DNA of 64,000 nt from Gordius sp. MW1 (taxonomy: Eukaryota; Nematomorpha; Gordioida; Gordea; Gordiidae): NCBI GenBank assembly GCA_964036665.1, contig OZ038526.1, positions 31,992,001 to 32,056,000 on the forward strand, written 5' to 3'. Made by a program: the position numbers and the translations under genes. Below, piece by piece: positions 33,058-43,785 of this stretch; the stretch's first letter is position 1, and each line of letters opens with the position of its first letter. Below the pieces are notes generated by a model. That model was not told where the DNA came from and searched no databases. It saw nothing but the letters and a program-made list of their open reading frames with translations.

Positions 33058-34786
33058 TTAAGGCTGAGGGGTGCCTGGAAGTGTAATAGTAGTTGTAATG
33101 GGTGTATTGGTAGTTGTGATAGTCCGGAGGGTCGAGGTTGTATAATAAGGTGTGGTTTCTGGTGTAGTTGGGGAAGGTCCATCGGTGGGTGGGGTTGTCA
33201 CATTAGTGGCACCGTAAGTGGGTAAAACTTCATAAAGGGTTGGCAAGGGCTTGTATACTTTTGGTGAATTGTAAGTGGGTAAACCTTTGTAAGGAGTTAA
33301 GGGTTTATAATGAGCCTTGTATATTTTTGGATCTTTTGGGTAGGAGGCTACGTAATTTAATTCATTAGGGTATATATCGTCTTCGTCGTATGCATCATCA
33401 TCGTCATAGTCTTTCGGATAATTTGGTACTTCTATTGGATATAGAGTACGATAGAACGGTGATTTATAATAGATGTCGGGGATTGGATTGTAACGACCAG
33501 GCGTGTAGTGTCCCCTAGCTTCCGACCTATAGGGAAGTTTGTCGTAATTTGCTTTCACTCGATAAGGCTGTTTGTTGTACTGTTTGTACTTTGGCTTGAG
33601 AAGAGGCCGAGGAATTTCATATTCATCATTTTCTTCATCGTAGGAGTGATCTTGTCCGTAAAGGTCTCTACGTCCTCTAAGTGTAGGCCATCCCGGTATT
33701 GGCTTCCTCGCTATAGCGCGTTTAGGCCTCAGATCGTTTTCTTCCTCGTAGGAATCATCTTGTCCGTAAAGGTCTCTACGTCCTCTAAGTGTAGGCCATC
33801 CCGGTATTGGCTTCCTCGGTATAGCGCGTTTAGGCCTCAGATCGTTTTCTTCATCGTAGAGGTCATCTTGTCCGTAAAGGTCTCTACGTCCTCTAAGTGT
33901 AAGCCTTCCCGGTATAGGCTTCCTCGGGCTAGCGCGTTTAGGCCTCAGATCGTTTTCTTCATCGTAGGAGTTATCCCGTTCGTACACGTTTCTACGCCCT
34001 CTAGACCTCTGTCTCGGCTTTGCGCGTTTAAGTCTAAGGGGATAAGGGAGAGGGAGTGGAGGTGGGGGAGCTATGCAAACTAGCAGGCCTTGGTTCCATA
34101 TGGTTCCTTTAGCGCATAGTTTAACGTAGGGACGTCCGACCAGGTCGCATTGTACAAATTTATAGGGTAAGGCTGGGTGCGGGTAATATGTTAGAGCGGT
34201 GGGAACATTGGGAGCATATGGCTTGCATGGATTTGGACCTTAAAGAATAATAGATTGTAATAAATTATTAAACTAACTTATATCGATCTCGCAAACGTAA
34301 GGGAGCAAGACATCACAAGGAACAGCAATCAATCTTTGAGCACCTCCCACCAACACAGCTTTTACACAATGTGGAGGATATGGATATCTAATTTTTTATA
34401 AATAATTAATTTTATATTCTAAATTTGAATTTACGTTGAAATTTCGTCTCCAACCCATATTTCACCTCCGGTTACCAAAGAAGCTATTAGATCCTATTTA
34501 ATAAAAAGAATCATTGTAATTTTTTTTTATTTACATTATACATTTATACCAATTCTGGTCCATTATCTATTATGGCTAATCCAGAATTTAGTCCCAGTCG
34601 AGGGCAATATGCTTTGGCCACGTGCCATGGAACCGCATCTGGTATTAAGTGATAGCATGAAAAACTATCAGGTAAGAAAACCGATCCGGGTGGGCATGGT
34701 GGCGGTCCTATAGGTGGAATTGGAGGTAATATGCTAGTTCCTAGTGCGATTAGAATCACAAAAGTTATCAACCCTAAAGGCCGCAT
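33058..34786 (-). CDS. Secreted CTLD plus CBM14 protein B with basic/acidic tandem repeats
   Basis: Exons on the minus strand: 34786-34550, 34493-34435 (59 nt), 34387-34278 (110 nt), 34238-33058; total 1587 nt, 528 residues, phases continuous. Signal peptide MRPLGLITFVILIALGTS; lectin-like fold (CPPGSVFL, CYHLIPD, IWVGDEIS, PYVCEID); CBM14 module (NPCKPYAPNVPTALTYYPHP, PYKFVQC, LCAKGTIWNQGLLVC). After a Pro-rich linker and RLKR comes an array of three 36-residue units plus a partial fourth (33996-33625). In it, acidic stretches such as YGQDDLYDEENDL alternate with basic RPKRAIPRKPIPGWPTLRG. The tail is Tyr/Pro-rich (SPFYRTLYPIEVPNYPKDY, which aligns with gene C) and ends in a Thr/Pro-rich, mucin-like segment. 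Furin-like RPKR precedes each basic unit. It is likely an extracellular chitin-associated protein that might be processed. Confidence 0.83.
33625..33996 (-). repeat. Coding tandem repeat, 108-bp units
   Basis: Units at 33996-33889, 33888-33781 and 33780-33673, then a partial unit 33672-33625. Units 2 and 3 differ at only a few bases, so expansion is recent. The 108-bp length keeps frame. Paralogue C lacks the array at the corresponding place. Confidence 0.92.
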
Positions 34787-34884
34787 GTTTATAAAAGGCG
34801 GCCGAAGTTTGCTGTTAGTACGATAAAATTGGAGAAAATAGTTAGAAAACGAGTATAGTTTTTATTTTAGTTAGACATGCCTCT

Positions 34885-34897
34885 AGGTTTTATACTG
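34885..34897 (-). promoter_or_regulatory. Candidate TATA box of gene B
   Basis: Minus-strand CAGTATAAAACC lies about 105 nt upstream of the ATG at 34786. It resembles the GTATAAAAC before gene A. Confidence 0.45.
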
Positions 34898-34909
34898 GTG
34901 TTTTTTGTG

Positions 34910-35618
34910 TGTTGACAATCAATTATCAACATAAACTAATCAATTAGCGCCTATAATGTGTTTTGATAGATTTCCCAATTGTCTAAATCAACCGTTTAAT
35001 ATAATGTTAATGCCTAAATGATTGCATTCTTAATTGTCTAACTTGTGTGTTTTAAGTGTTTAAAACAATTTAAATACAAAGACTATTAACTATGTAATTG
35101 AAAGTTAACGAATTGACAAGCCTAATTACATGAAGGTCATATTAAAACTCCTTGACTTGTTTTTTAATGAAATATAAACAGATTTCATCTATTCAAATAA
35201 ATATAACTATGCGAATATATTAGGCGATTTATAATAATCTTAATCAGCTTTTTAAATGTATATTAAGTTTTGAAGCAAGCGTTTAAAAAATGGAAGAAAA
35301 TTATAAACAAATCAAATATAGAAGTTTTTGAAAGAAATAAAGTTTAAAATGTCGTTCAATTAACATTATTTTTCGAAGGAAAAAGTTATTTGTATAATTG
35401 CATTTTAATTTTATATAAGTGTAAGATGGGAAGATAATTCAAATGTGATAATTTAAGTTCTTTGTGCAAAGATAAATTCCTCATAGTAAGTATACTTTAA
35501 TATAAAAATAGATAATTTATGAATCTAATTTTTATAATTAACGTAGTATCAAACTTTTTACATAAATTTTCGCACACAATTTAAAATTATGTCTTAATGA
35601 AATTTGACAAATTGACGG
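34910..35618. other. Non-coding stretch between genes B and C
   Basis: AT-rich sequence without recognised genes. It ends at a hAT remnant. Confidence 0.4.
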
Positions 35619-35626
35619 CTAAATAG

Positions 35627-36290
35627 TAGTGTTGTGAATAAACGCGTTCAAATTTTTTGAAAAAATTTTGATATTATTAATTATATTTTAATTTATGGGT
35701 TAATATATGAAGATCAATATCTTCTTTCAGCTAATATGCATCCAATATTCAAGCTTCAATGGCCTTGGATTAAACTTCCAGAAAATGAACCTTTGAAAGA
35801 ATAAACTTTTAGTTTTATTGCCAAAAGGGATTGAAACCCTAGAATAGATAATGAAAGAACTGTCTATTCCGAGGTATCGTTCTTATTGACGAGGAAGTAG
35901 AGGGTGGCTTGGAGGATGAAAACTTATCCCAATTTTTTGAAGCGAAGGACAAAACACTAAATGTTTTTAATAAATTTTCTGCTTTATCTGACCATAATTT
36001 TGAGAAACAATTATTATTATAAATAAATAAGAAATTTTATAAATAAAAAATCTTTATATTCGCTCGAATTGTATTTATGATTAAATTATCAAAATAAAAC
36101 TTATCATGGCTAATATATTGTGTTAAAAAATATAAGACAATTTATATTAATTAGATTAAAAACAAATTTATAAGAAAATTGTGAACGAACGTGAACGCGT
36201 TCCTTATTTTAAAAACGAACGTGAGTGCGTTCGATTCTTGTCAATGAACGTTGAACGCGTTCGATTTTTTAAAAAATGTTTTCAGCACTA
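35627..36290 (+). mobile_element. hAT element remnant, 664 bp
   Basis: Starts TAGTGTTGTGAATAAACGCG and ends GAACGCGTTCGA...TTTTCAGCACTA, inverted. Flanks CTAAATAG (35619-35626) and TTGAATAG (36291-36298) match at 6 of 8. GAACG(C/T)G(A/T)ACGCGTTC words cluster at the right end (36183-36265). A frame at about 35705-35800 reads DQYLLSANMHPIFKLQW, which resembles the hAT transposase segment (LDPRFKLxW) near the hATC domain, followed by stops. Confidence 0.72.
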
Positions 36291-36375
36291 TTGAATAGTA
36301 ATTCATAAAATATACAAATCTAATCAGCAACCTTTGTTAGAATGGCTCAACGAAGCTTATCTATAAGGATGACCT

Positions 36376-36381
36376 TTTATT
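36376..36381 (-). terminator. Candidate polyadenylation signal of gene C
   Basis: TTTATT on the plus strand (AATAAA on the minus strand), about 145 nt beyond the stop codon of gene C. Confidence 0.3.
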
Positions 36382-36524
36382 AAACAATAACAAAGTATTA
36401 AAATTAAATTGATTGTGTACAGTATTTGTCAAAAAAATTAAATGCATTTATGAGTGAGTAAGTTGTACAACGAAAAAATCGATAATATTCTGTAATATAA
36501 TGAGCAATTTTAAGGTGTAGTGTG

Positions 36525-37882
36525 TTATGGCGGAGGGAGGGTTGGTGTGAGAGGGACCGGACCATCTTCTATCGTGCCTGGAGGTGTACCGTCAGTAGGA
36601 AAAGTTTTCACGCTTACTTTGTAGATGGGCATTGGTTTACCCTTTGCATAAGTCTTAGGTCTATACCTTTGAGGAGGGTCACGGTAAGATGGTTCATATT
36701 CTTGCTCATTAGGGTAGTCTTGATCGTAGACATCATAATTATCAATGTCTTCGTCTTCCGATTCACCAGGGTGTGATCGGTAGCCTGGTTTATAATTAGG
36801 GTATTTTATCCCATACAGGGTCCGATGAAAGGGTGATAAGTAGAAATGAGCTTGCTTGTAACTGAAGACCGGCGATAGTCTGTACGCTGCCAATCTATCA
36901 TACTTTCTGTGCCCCTTTTTAAATGTTTGAAAGGGAGGATCTGATCCAGAATCATTTTCATCTATCTCACTATCGTATAAATAAGGGCCACCCTCCTGTG
37001 TAACTTGATTCTCTCTCCTCCTCCTCCCAAACGAAGCTGAGGGTGGAGGGAGTAGTGCTACGCAAGTTAAGAACTCTTGGTTCCAAATGGATCCTTTGGC
37101 GCATAATCTAACGAAAGCGCGTCCATCAAGAGTACATTGAATAAATTTGTAGGGCAAAGCTGGGTGCGGGAAATATGTTAGCGCCGTTGGAACGTTTGGT
37201 CCATGCACTGTGCACGGATTAGGACCTATAAAATGGGAAAATGTCGTAATAGCCCGAAGATTTGTTTAAAATTGGTATGTATCTTGATAACAACTTACTG
37301 GCATCGAGTTCACACACGTAATCCAACAATGTGTCACATGGTTCGGTTAGCAGCGTTTGGGCACCTCCATTCAGCACCGATTTAAGACAAAGTGGGGGAA
37401 GTGGATATCTAGAATTAATTATAGAACAAACATTTTTTTAGTTACTCAACATTTACAACTACATTTTACACTCATCTTACAAAATTTAAGCCTCATCTAT
37501 AGCTTAATCATTTTGAAATGGCAATGATGAAAAGTTTAAAATAATAATTACGTGGAAATTTCATCTCCAACCCATATATTACCATTCGAGACCAACTTGC
37601 TAACGAAATTCTACATTTAAAAAAATAATTGTAAATATGTATAATAATATTTACTAATTCAGGCACGTTATCTATGATGACTAATTGGGAATTCGGTTGT
37701 ATGGATGAGCAGAATGATTTAGCATTGAACCAATTGAGAGTATCAGGTAGCTTAAGATAGCAAGTGAAACTGTTTGATAATTTAACCCATTTAGGAGGGC
37801 AGGAATACCTTTGGGCTGATACTATTAAACTACTTGACATGAGCACTAAAATAAAATCCACAACCAACCATAAAACTTTCAT
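36525..37882 (-). CDS. Secreted CTLD plus CBM14 protein C
   Basis: Exons on the minus strand: 37882-37655, 37610-37552 (59 nt), 37408-37299 (110 nt), 37225-36525; 1098 nt, 365 residues. The start at 37882 (MKVLWLVVDFILVLMSSS) gives a good signal peptide; an in-frame TTG at 37894 is not preferred. The lectin-like fold shows CPPKWVKL, CYLKLPD, WFNAKSFCSS, IWVGDEIS and DYVCELD. The CBM14 module shows NPCTVHGPNVPTALTYFPHP, PYKFIQC, LCAKGSIWNQEFLTC. A polybasic GRRRRE follows, then a Tyr/Asp/Pro-rich tail (LSPFHRTLYGIKYPNYKPGY) homologous to the tail of B but without the basic/acidic array. It ends TPTLPPP. Exon lengths and phases match gene B, so B and C are tandem duplicates on the same strand. 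Confidence 0.83.
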
Positions 37883-37979
37883 CTTTAGTATCAAAATAGT
37901 GGAGGGAATCTTAAAAATTAACTTATCAAACTTTATATCGCGTTAGGTTAAGTAAAATTTAATTTTATAAAAGTTTTAA

Positions 37980-38444
37980 ACATATGAGTGACGTTAAAAG
38001 TTACCCTAAGGGCGTATTTAGCCTAAATGGATTTCATATTGGTGAAATTGTTTACAGTCAAAACTTTTAGAAGGCTTATTGAAATAACTCTGGCGCCTCA
38101 TCAGGTATTATTTGTTAGATTAGTTCACATTTCATCATTTTAAGCATTTTAAGCATTTTGTTATAATATTTTGTTAATAAATTTAAGGCAAAAATTGTTT
38201 AATATTATAATTTTATCACTCACCTCGTTTTAAGTCATATCCTAACTATGCCTTAGCATTTATGTTCGTAAATTAAAATTTTAAAATTACAAAGATAAAA
38301 TAATTTTATAAGCTACTTTGTTTCCAAAATTTAAAAATGCAATAATAATAATAATGCTAACGTATATTAATTAAAAACATTGAAAAATTAGGCTTTCAAA
38401 AAAGCGGCGATTTTAATTAAAAAATATTTATAGAACTATATAGC
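37980..38444. other. Non-coding stretch
   Basis: AT-rich sequence upstream of gene C; possible promoter sequence near 37932-37970 (GATATAAAG, TTTTATAAAA on the minus strand). No other feature seen. Confidence 0.35.
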
Positions 38445-38884
38445 GCTACAAATAGAGACCTGCAACGGGCCTGTTTAGGCCCGTAATAAAAATTTAAAAG
38501 CCCAGGCCCGTAAAATTTTTATTTTTTTTTATTTTTTTATCTATATGTTAAACAATGTGTATGTGTTAAATATGCTAATAAAAATATTGTAAAAATAATA
38601 AATTGGTAATTCCCGGTCACTCAAGTTCTTCTATCTTTTAAGAATAGACCTACATGGGAAATTTTTTTTTACAAGTGGCACTTTAGGATACTAAAAACGA
38701 TATAAGCCAAATAAACTTTTAAAACCCTTATTCATGGTTATAAAGTTTTTAATGTTAACTTAGCTTCTTTGCTTTTCTACCATTTTAAATAATTAAATTG
38801 ATATAAAATAAAAAAACAGTGATAAAAGTAACTTAAGAAATAAATAAATTTGTTTTTAAATTTGTTAATGATAATGAGTTTATA

Positions 38885-39232
38885 ATTGGCATTTGGCCGG
38901 GGTCAGATAAAATAGAAGTTAGCAACGGTCACCATTAATTTGCAGGGAATTATTTAGCCAGTTTCGCATTCCCGTTATAAATTAACAACCTAGACAAATT
39001 GCCAAAAGAAATTCATTAATAAAGGTAATCAGTCGGGCACAAAAACAATAATGGAATTTGAGCTTGAAAAAGGTGAAAAAAAGTAATGCAAATCAGCGGT
39101 CAGCAAAATAAAAGTCTGTTAACAGCCATTAAAAACTCGCATAAGTTACCACGGCAATTATTGAAAAATTACATGTTGGACGGGACAGGACGGATAACCA
39201 AAAGAGAGCCCATAAATTGCCCAGCAATTAAT
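38885..39232 (-). repeat. R1 interspersed repeat copy
   Basis: Minus-strand copy with GGCCGGGGTCAGATAA, AACAACCTAGACAAATTGCC, GTAATCAGTCGGGC, TTACCACGGCAATTATTGAA and GACAGGACGG in the R1 order. Appears near full-length (~350 bp). Confidence 0.75.
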
Positions 39233-39269
39233 ATAAATTAAATTAATTCACTCAATATTGCTAGAGGGT

Positions 39270-39390
39270 ATAAATGGGGAGGCAAGGATGGGCAGCTGCC
39301 CCCCTCCAAATCCAAAAATTCTCGATGAACAAAACATTTTCTGCCCTATCTAAACTGCCCCCTCTAATTTAAATTAACTCCGCCCATGTG
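39270..39390. mobile_element. G-run MITE, diverged
   Basis: GGGAGGCAAGGATGGGCAGC, a TGCCCCCCTCC pair, and the end CCCCCTCTAATTTAAATTAA followed by CTCCGCCCATG. Same family as 14811-14966. The left terminus is not clear. Confidence 0.55.
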
Positions 39391-39708
39391 ATCACGTGTA
39401 TAAATTATCTTTAACATTTATAATGCGGGTGGAGATATTGATGAATTCAAAAATTAACTTTCCTTCTTAATTTAATATACATAAAATAATTATAAATTAG
39501 AACATTATAAAAACACCTTTTTTTATACTAATTCTAATTAATTTTTTAACGGGCTTTTAACGGGCCTCAAATACAACTAGGCCCGGCCCGAGCCCGTTAA
39601 ATTATATATAGGCCCGTCCAGGCCATGTCCGTTGTTTTATATTTAAGCAGAAGCCCGTCCAAGCCAGGCCCACGGGCCGGGCCAAGCCATGCAGGTCTCT
39701 ACTGCAAA

Positions 39709-40571
39709 ATATATTTCTTTGACCATAGACCGACCCAGCGCAAAATTCTTTAGACCTGAGTTCCTAGTAAAACCTTTAAAAAAAAAAATCTACATTTGAA
39801 AATTATTTTACCATACTAAAATATCAACTGAATTTGATTGTCATTTTTTGTAATTTATAACAAGCATAAGTTTGTAATAAAGAATCCTTACTTTTGCAAT
39901 TTAAATAACAAAATGAATTTGAACTTGTAATAAACTACTTTATTAATATAATATAGCAGCTTAAAATAAATAAGCCTTTCAAAATATATGCTCATTTGAT
40001 TTTAAAGTTCTAATAACTACTTTATAAAAATTAGAATTATATTCGCACTTTTTACTCCACAATATCATAGAGGGAAGACACTGGAGTTTCAAGCGATAGT
40101 TATTTTATATTGAGTTTTAAATTATATTTTATAGATGGCTGGCTTGGGTTTTAATAGGATCGGGATCGGTTCTTGGTTCGAGCTGCCCCATCAGGCCCGA
40201 GCCTTAGGTCCAATTATTTTATAAAACTTTGCCCCAACGGGCCTGAAAATTTGGATTATAATCTTTATAATGCTTATCCGAAATTTCTGACTATTTAAAT
40301 TAAATTATAGTTTAAAGTTATATAAATTCTTATTTTGCTCTGCCCTCAGCCTCTCTAATTCAATTCCTGGTCACGCACATGAAAGTTCAATCCGTCTTAA
40401 AGTTTTTAGGAAAACATTTCTTTAGCCCTGAATTATTTGAAATTCGATCATAAGGGAATTTTAGACCTTGTAATGACGTTTGAAATTCTATAAATTTTAC
40501 TGTGATCCAGGGGAAATTGTTTTTTGTCACCACGTCTGTATGTATGTAAAATTCTTTAAATTACATTAGCG
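39709..40571. other. Non-coding stretch
   Basis: AT-rich. A GC-rich patch at 40135-40265 (GGATCGGGATCGGTTC, GGCCCGAGCC, CGGGCCTGAAAATTTGG) is another fragment of the GGGCC-rich hAT-like family. No gene recognised. Confidence 0.4.
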
Positions 40572-42356
40572 ATGTATAGGCAATGCTCTTTTCTATCGGA
40601 ATGGCTTAATGAATTGCGATTTAATTGTTTAGAAGAAGATGAAAATTTGTATGATTTAAATGCCGTGGGAGTATTCATTAAAATTAAACCGATTAAAAAT
40701 AGAAGATTTGCTTCTTTGAATAGAAATCCAATTCAAAGCCTTGACCAAAATTCTATAATTGATACTTTAAATTCAGCAACTAATTACAATACGAAAAGTA
40801 TATCAATAATTTAACTAATATGTCTTTATACAAATTGTCATGTAAGTTCATTTTTATAGCAATTTTTAAGTTTAATATAAAATTTTAGATTTAAAAAGAA
40901 CGTTTTTCTAATCATCCCACGCTAATATAGTATTCTTTTAAAATAATACTTATTTAATACTTTTAAAATATATTTATCAGAGGCATATTTAATTTTAAAA
41001 ATTTAGCAGAAAGGTGTTCAGTTATAGATTAAAATAAAAATCCGGATAATAATATTAGAAGAATCAAAAATATCGAAAAAATTGAATTTATCACGAGATA
41101 AAAAATCGATTTTTAATTTACTATAATTTATGTTTTATGGTTACATTAGAAGACGAGCAATGGACAATTAAACAAGAGTCATTGAAATCACAACTATCAA
41201 GAGGCAAAGTATGTATACAAAATGGAAAGTGGTCAGAAGGCCGAAAATTTTATCAGATTTGGCTCAAATCGGGTATTAAACCTTTCATTGCAGATTCTTT
41301 AAAATTGATGAAAGGTTATCCATATGACGATTATAAAGCAGAAGTAAGTATATCTAATATTTAAAAACAAATTTTGCCATAACTATCCAAAAATTTCTGT
41401 TAATAGGTGTGGTCAAAGGGGAGGCAGGGAGGGGCACCCCACCCCTTTTCCTGAAATAACTTATTGTTTAAAAACCGTAAGAAACTTTAAAATACTTTCT
41501 AATGACATGCGAATTTAGTTTCCATTCTCACCTGAATACCTATTTTATAACTTCTTTATCAAGTATTAGTCCCACAGTGTGGAGTTTGTTTTGATGAGTT
41601 TTTTCCATCGTGATCGGGTAAGTGCCATGTCTTAATTAATCTCCTTAGATTTCACAACTTTGTCGACTTGCCCTTTCCACGTGATACGAGTCGTCCTCTT
41701 CCTCTCTTTCCCGGTACCTCCGTGTCCAGTATACTTTTCGGTTTACATCATTCGTCTCCTTTCTTACTATATGCCCATATCATCTTAGCCGATATGCTAT
41801 TGTAAGTTAAATTTTTTTGTATTCTAGGGGGAGTATCAACTCAATGTTTACGTTTCCTTACTATTATTTAATTTTCCCAGTGGATGTTGGTTTAAAATTT
41901 TTGATCACGCGGGCTGGCATAATCAAGGAAAATGATGAAAAAAACTTAAATATTACAACCCTTTATCTTCATTTTATGATCTTAACAAATTATTAATTTG
42001 CCAACTTAACATTTAGGGAGTTAATTTATTACACTATATTTTTGCACGCACCTTATTCAATGTAAATTGTCAGATATGAGTTTGATAAAAAAAACACTTT
42101 GGTTTACTATACTTTAAACATTTATTAGGTTATACAATCACACAAACTATTGAAATTGTATGTCGCGCAGCTGTGTCAAGTGCTTGAGGATGCGGCATCT
42201 GGTATAATTATAAATGTGAAAGGAGATGTTAGCGATTTTGATGGGAATAATATTACCAAATGGCAACACCTTACAAACATATTAGGAAGAATTGATAGAC
42301 TAGTTGAGAGATTATATAAAATATTTACTACTATTTACAAACACATTGGTAATTAA
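40572..42356 (+). CDS. Candidate three-exon gene of unknown function
   Basis: Proposed exons 40572-40797, 41150-41343 and 42129-42356 join in phase with GT-AG borders (648 nt, 215 residues). Exon 1 begins MYRQCSFLSEWLNELRFNCL. Exon 2 has DEQWTIKQESLKSQLSRGKV and KFYQIWLKSGIKPF. Exon 3 runs VIQSHKLLKLYVAQLCQVLE to RIDRLVERLYKIFTTIYKHI and stops. The junction 41343/42129 is convincing (GAA|GTAAGT, TTTATTAG|GTT, both phase 0). The first junction uses a weaker donor, and exon 2 could instead start at its own ATG (41137), giving 144 residues. The C-terminal half looks helical. There is no signal peptide, membrane segment or known domain. The last intron holds an RTE fragment (41551-41805) and a G-run scrap (about 41405-41450). 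It is either a lineage-specific protein or one I fail to recognise. Confidence 0.45.
41551..41805 (-). mobile_element. RTE LINE 3'-end fragment
   Basis: CTTCTTTATCAAGTATTAGT, CCCACAGTGTGGAGTTTG, CTTGCCCTTTCCACGTGATA and GTATATGCCCATATCA align with the 3' end of the RTE at 43786-44100 in the same orientation. It is 5'-truncated, as expected of LINE insertion, and lies in the intron of the candidate gene. Confidence 0.8.
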
Positions 42357-42359
42357 TAT

Positions 42360-43770
42360 ATTTATATTTCTGCTCAACTTGTCTTAATAAGTTTTGCAAA
42401 GATATGAATAAAAATAAAGCTTATTATATTTATATTGAACTTGATTAAAAAAGTCAAAGTTAAATAGCAATAGGTAAATATGGATTAAATTGTATTCATT
42501 TATATAGTGAAATTATCGTCGTGAGTCCATATGGAAATTCATTAGGGATTATATAATTCAATCAGTTTTTATGGGTTGAAGGGCTATGTAAAATAAAAGG
42601 TGATATTACTAACCTAATAATGTTGATAAATTTTAACTACAAGATAAAATTACTTAAGGTTTTGAAAATTACCCTTTTAATAATTAAAATGGATTTTTAA
42701 CATTAAAAGTTTAAAAATTGATATATTTGTGGTAGTTAGGTGCGTAGTTGACCAAAATATGAAATTTTTTTGAAGGTCCCTGTCCTTTTTTAAGGTATAA
42801 AAGCGATAGTAAATGCTCTGGTTAATGAAGAGAAGGGATTTTTTTAAAGCTGGTTATATAGCACCTTTGTATCGCATATATTGTACGCGAAGTTTATTTT
42901 TGGTACATTATAAATAAAAGTGTCGAAATTTTTTTGAATTTTTCCTCCCCCTTGATAAAATCTTGGCTACGCGCCTGGTGGTAGTATATATAAGTTTGTC
43001 TCTAAGATACTTAAGTCAGAAGTGCCAAAGCGATGTTTGTACTTAGTTAAAATTCCATTTGATTCCTCTAGGTCAAAATATATAACACAATATGTATTAA
43101 TGTTGGAGACTTTTTTCATCCGAAAATATTATGGACTGAGGCTATTTTCAGTTTAAACAAAAATTACGATCAATATATTTGTCAGATAAAGTTTAATTAT
43201 AAATGTTTCAGATTAATTCTATATTTTAACTGTTGTTAACACTACCCACGCTTATTATCTCATATGTGCAGTTCTATATAAGTCCGTATAATTAATAATA
43301 GCCTTAATAGGAGTAATATAAAACCATAGTTGAATAAATATTCTCAGTTCTGACATTGTGTCTCCCTTTATTTTCGACCTCAGTAGCCGACGCGTTTTAG
43401 TGAAGGGACATAATCCTCATCACAGCCAATAGAGCAAGGGACGACATCCCCATCCTACCATAATTTATAGGATCGGGTTGTCTTTAATAAAAGACGGGTT
43501 CCCAACTCATTGTAACCCAAAGACTCAAACTTGAGGAAGGGTAAGAGCGACGGCGTCACTCTCATCAACGGGCTTCCGGCCAAAGAGCATGTTGGGACTT
43601 GTAGGCGGATATTTTTGCTAAGTAACATCTCGCCTGACTAGTAATGCGGAAAACCCTAGAAAAATCTGAATCTCGTCTCGTTTCCTTGAAAAAATGAATC
43701 GTCGAGACAAGAATTTTGACCTCGAGATGCGACGAAATTTTTTAAGCTAGATCTTGGCTTTAACATTTAA
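42360..43770. other. Non-coding stretch
   Basis: Mostly AT-rich. A G-run MITE end lies at about 42945-42985 (TTTTTCCTCCCCCTTGA ... TTGGCTACGCGCCTGG). A GC-richer anonymous block (about 43380-43640) may be retroelement debris. GAGACGAGA-type words (about 43670-43735) recur at 48790-48920. No gene recognised. Confidence 0.4.
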
Positions 43771-43785
43771 CTAGCCACCATAATC

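Larger units (their letters stand above)
38453..39700. mobile_element. GGGCC-rich hAT-like element, 1248 bp, with nested insertions
   Basis: Starts TAGAGACCTGCAACGGGCC and ends GGCCAAGCCATGCAGGTCTCT. Flanking 8-mers GCTACAAA (38445-38452) and ACTGCAAA (39701-39708) agree at 6 of 8, both differences being A/G. Subterminal regions are full of GGGCC/GGCCC words (38464-38515, 39547-39685). Inside are an R1 copy (38885-39232) and a G-run MITE (39270-39390). No ORF was found. Confidence 0.75.

Noticed and set aside
33508-34083. 191-residue open frame on the plus strand
   Set aside because: It is antisense to the repeat-containing exon of gene B; its own repeats are the shadow of the 108-bp units.
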